Assembly (NCBI GenBank): GCA_964547485.1
Contig: CAZJNU010000147.1
Coordinates: 1-5,455 of the forward strand
DNA length: 5,455 bases
DNA from: JACJWR01 sp964547485
GTDB lineage: Bacteria; Actinomycetota; Actinomycetes; S36-B12; UBA10799
Reading direction: 5' to 3'
The notes under the pieces were generated by a model. It had not been told where the DNA came from, made no database searches, and saw only the letters and a list, made by a program, of their open reading frames with translations. Positions 5,447-5,455 of this stretch are shown in pieces. The translations under genes were made by a program, and so were the position numbers. Position 1 is the first letter of the stretch. Each line of letters begins with the position of its first letter.

Positions 5447-5455
5447 GACCCAGTG

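Overview
The window looks like chromosomal DNA from a high-GC Gram-positive bacterium (Actinomycetota). Base composition is strongly GC-rich, long antisense open frames are common, one gene starts with GTG, and two Sec-exported proteases carry domain types frequent in soil actinobacteria. The genus cannot be named from the sequence alone.

Layout from left to right: (1) 1-235, minus strand: the first 78 codons of a HipB/Y4mF-like XRE-type helix-turn-helix regulator that runs off the left edge; a hipA-like partner may lie just outside. (2) 236-480: its promoter region, with a -10-like box and three copies of a CCGCAT half-site just upstream, plus the 3' flank of the next gene. (3) 481-1962, minus: a secreted protein with a signal peptide, six contiguous RTX nonapeptide repeats and a calpain-like (C2) cysteine protease domain with Cys, His and Asn all present. 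(4) 1963-2118: a spacer with two small perfect hairpins. (5) 2119-3345, minus: a complete acetyl-CoA hydrolase/CoA-transferase family enzyme with its catalytic glutamate. (6) 3346-3537: a divergent intergenic region with an 8-bp perfect inverted repeat abutting the CoA-transferase start and a TAGACT -10-like box plus strong ribosome binding site for the rightward gene. (7) 3538-5397, plus: a secreted S8 subtilisin-like protease with two C-terminal Ig-like domains. (8) 5398-5455: a possible hairpin terminator and a -10-like box placed as for a leaderless gene starting at the right edge.

The genes do not form an obvious pathway. The two exported proteases could both serve extracellular protein use or turnover, but the CoA-transferase between them is a cytoplasmic central-metabolism enzyme, and the regulator belongs to a toxin-antitoxin-like family. 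I see no transposase, integrase, tRNA, rRNA, CRISPR array or phage gene. The most noteworthy items are the N-terminal RTX plus calpain architecture, the three-half-site operator candidate in front of the HipB-like gene, and the inverted repeat at the CoA-transferase start. I see no convincing new multi-gene system.
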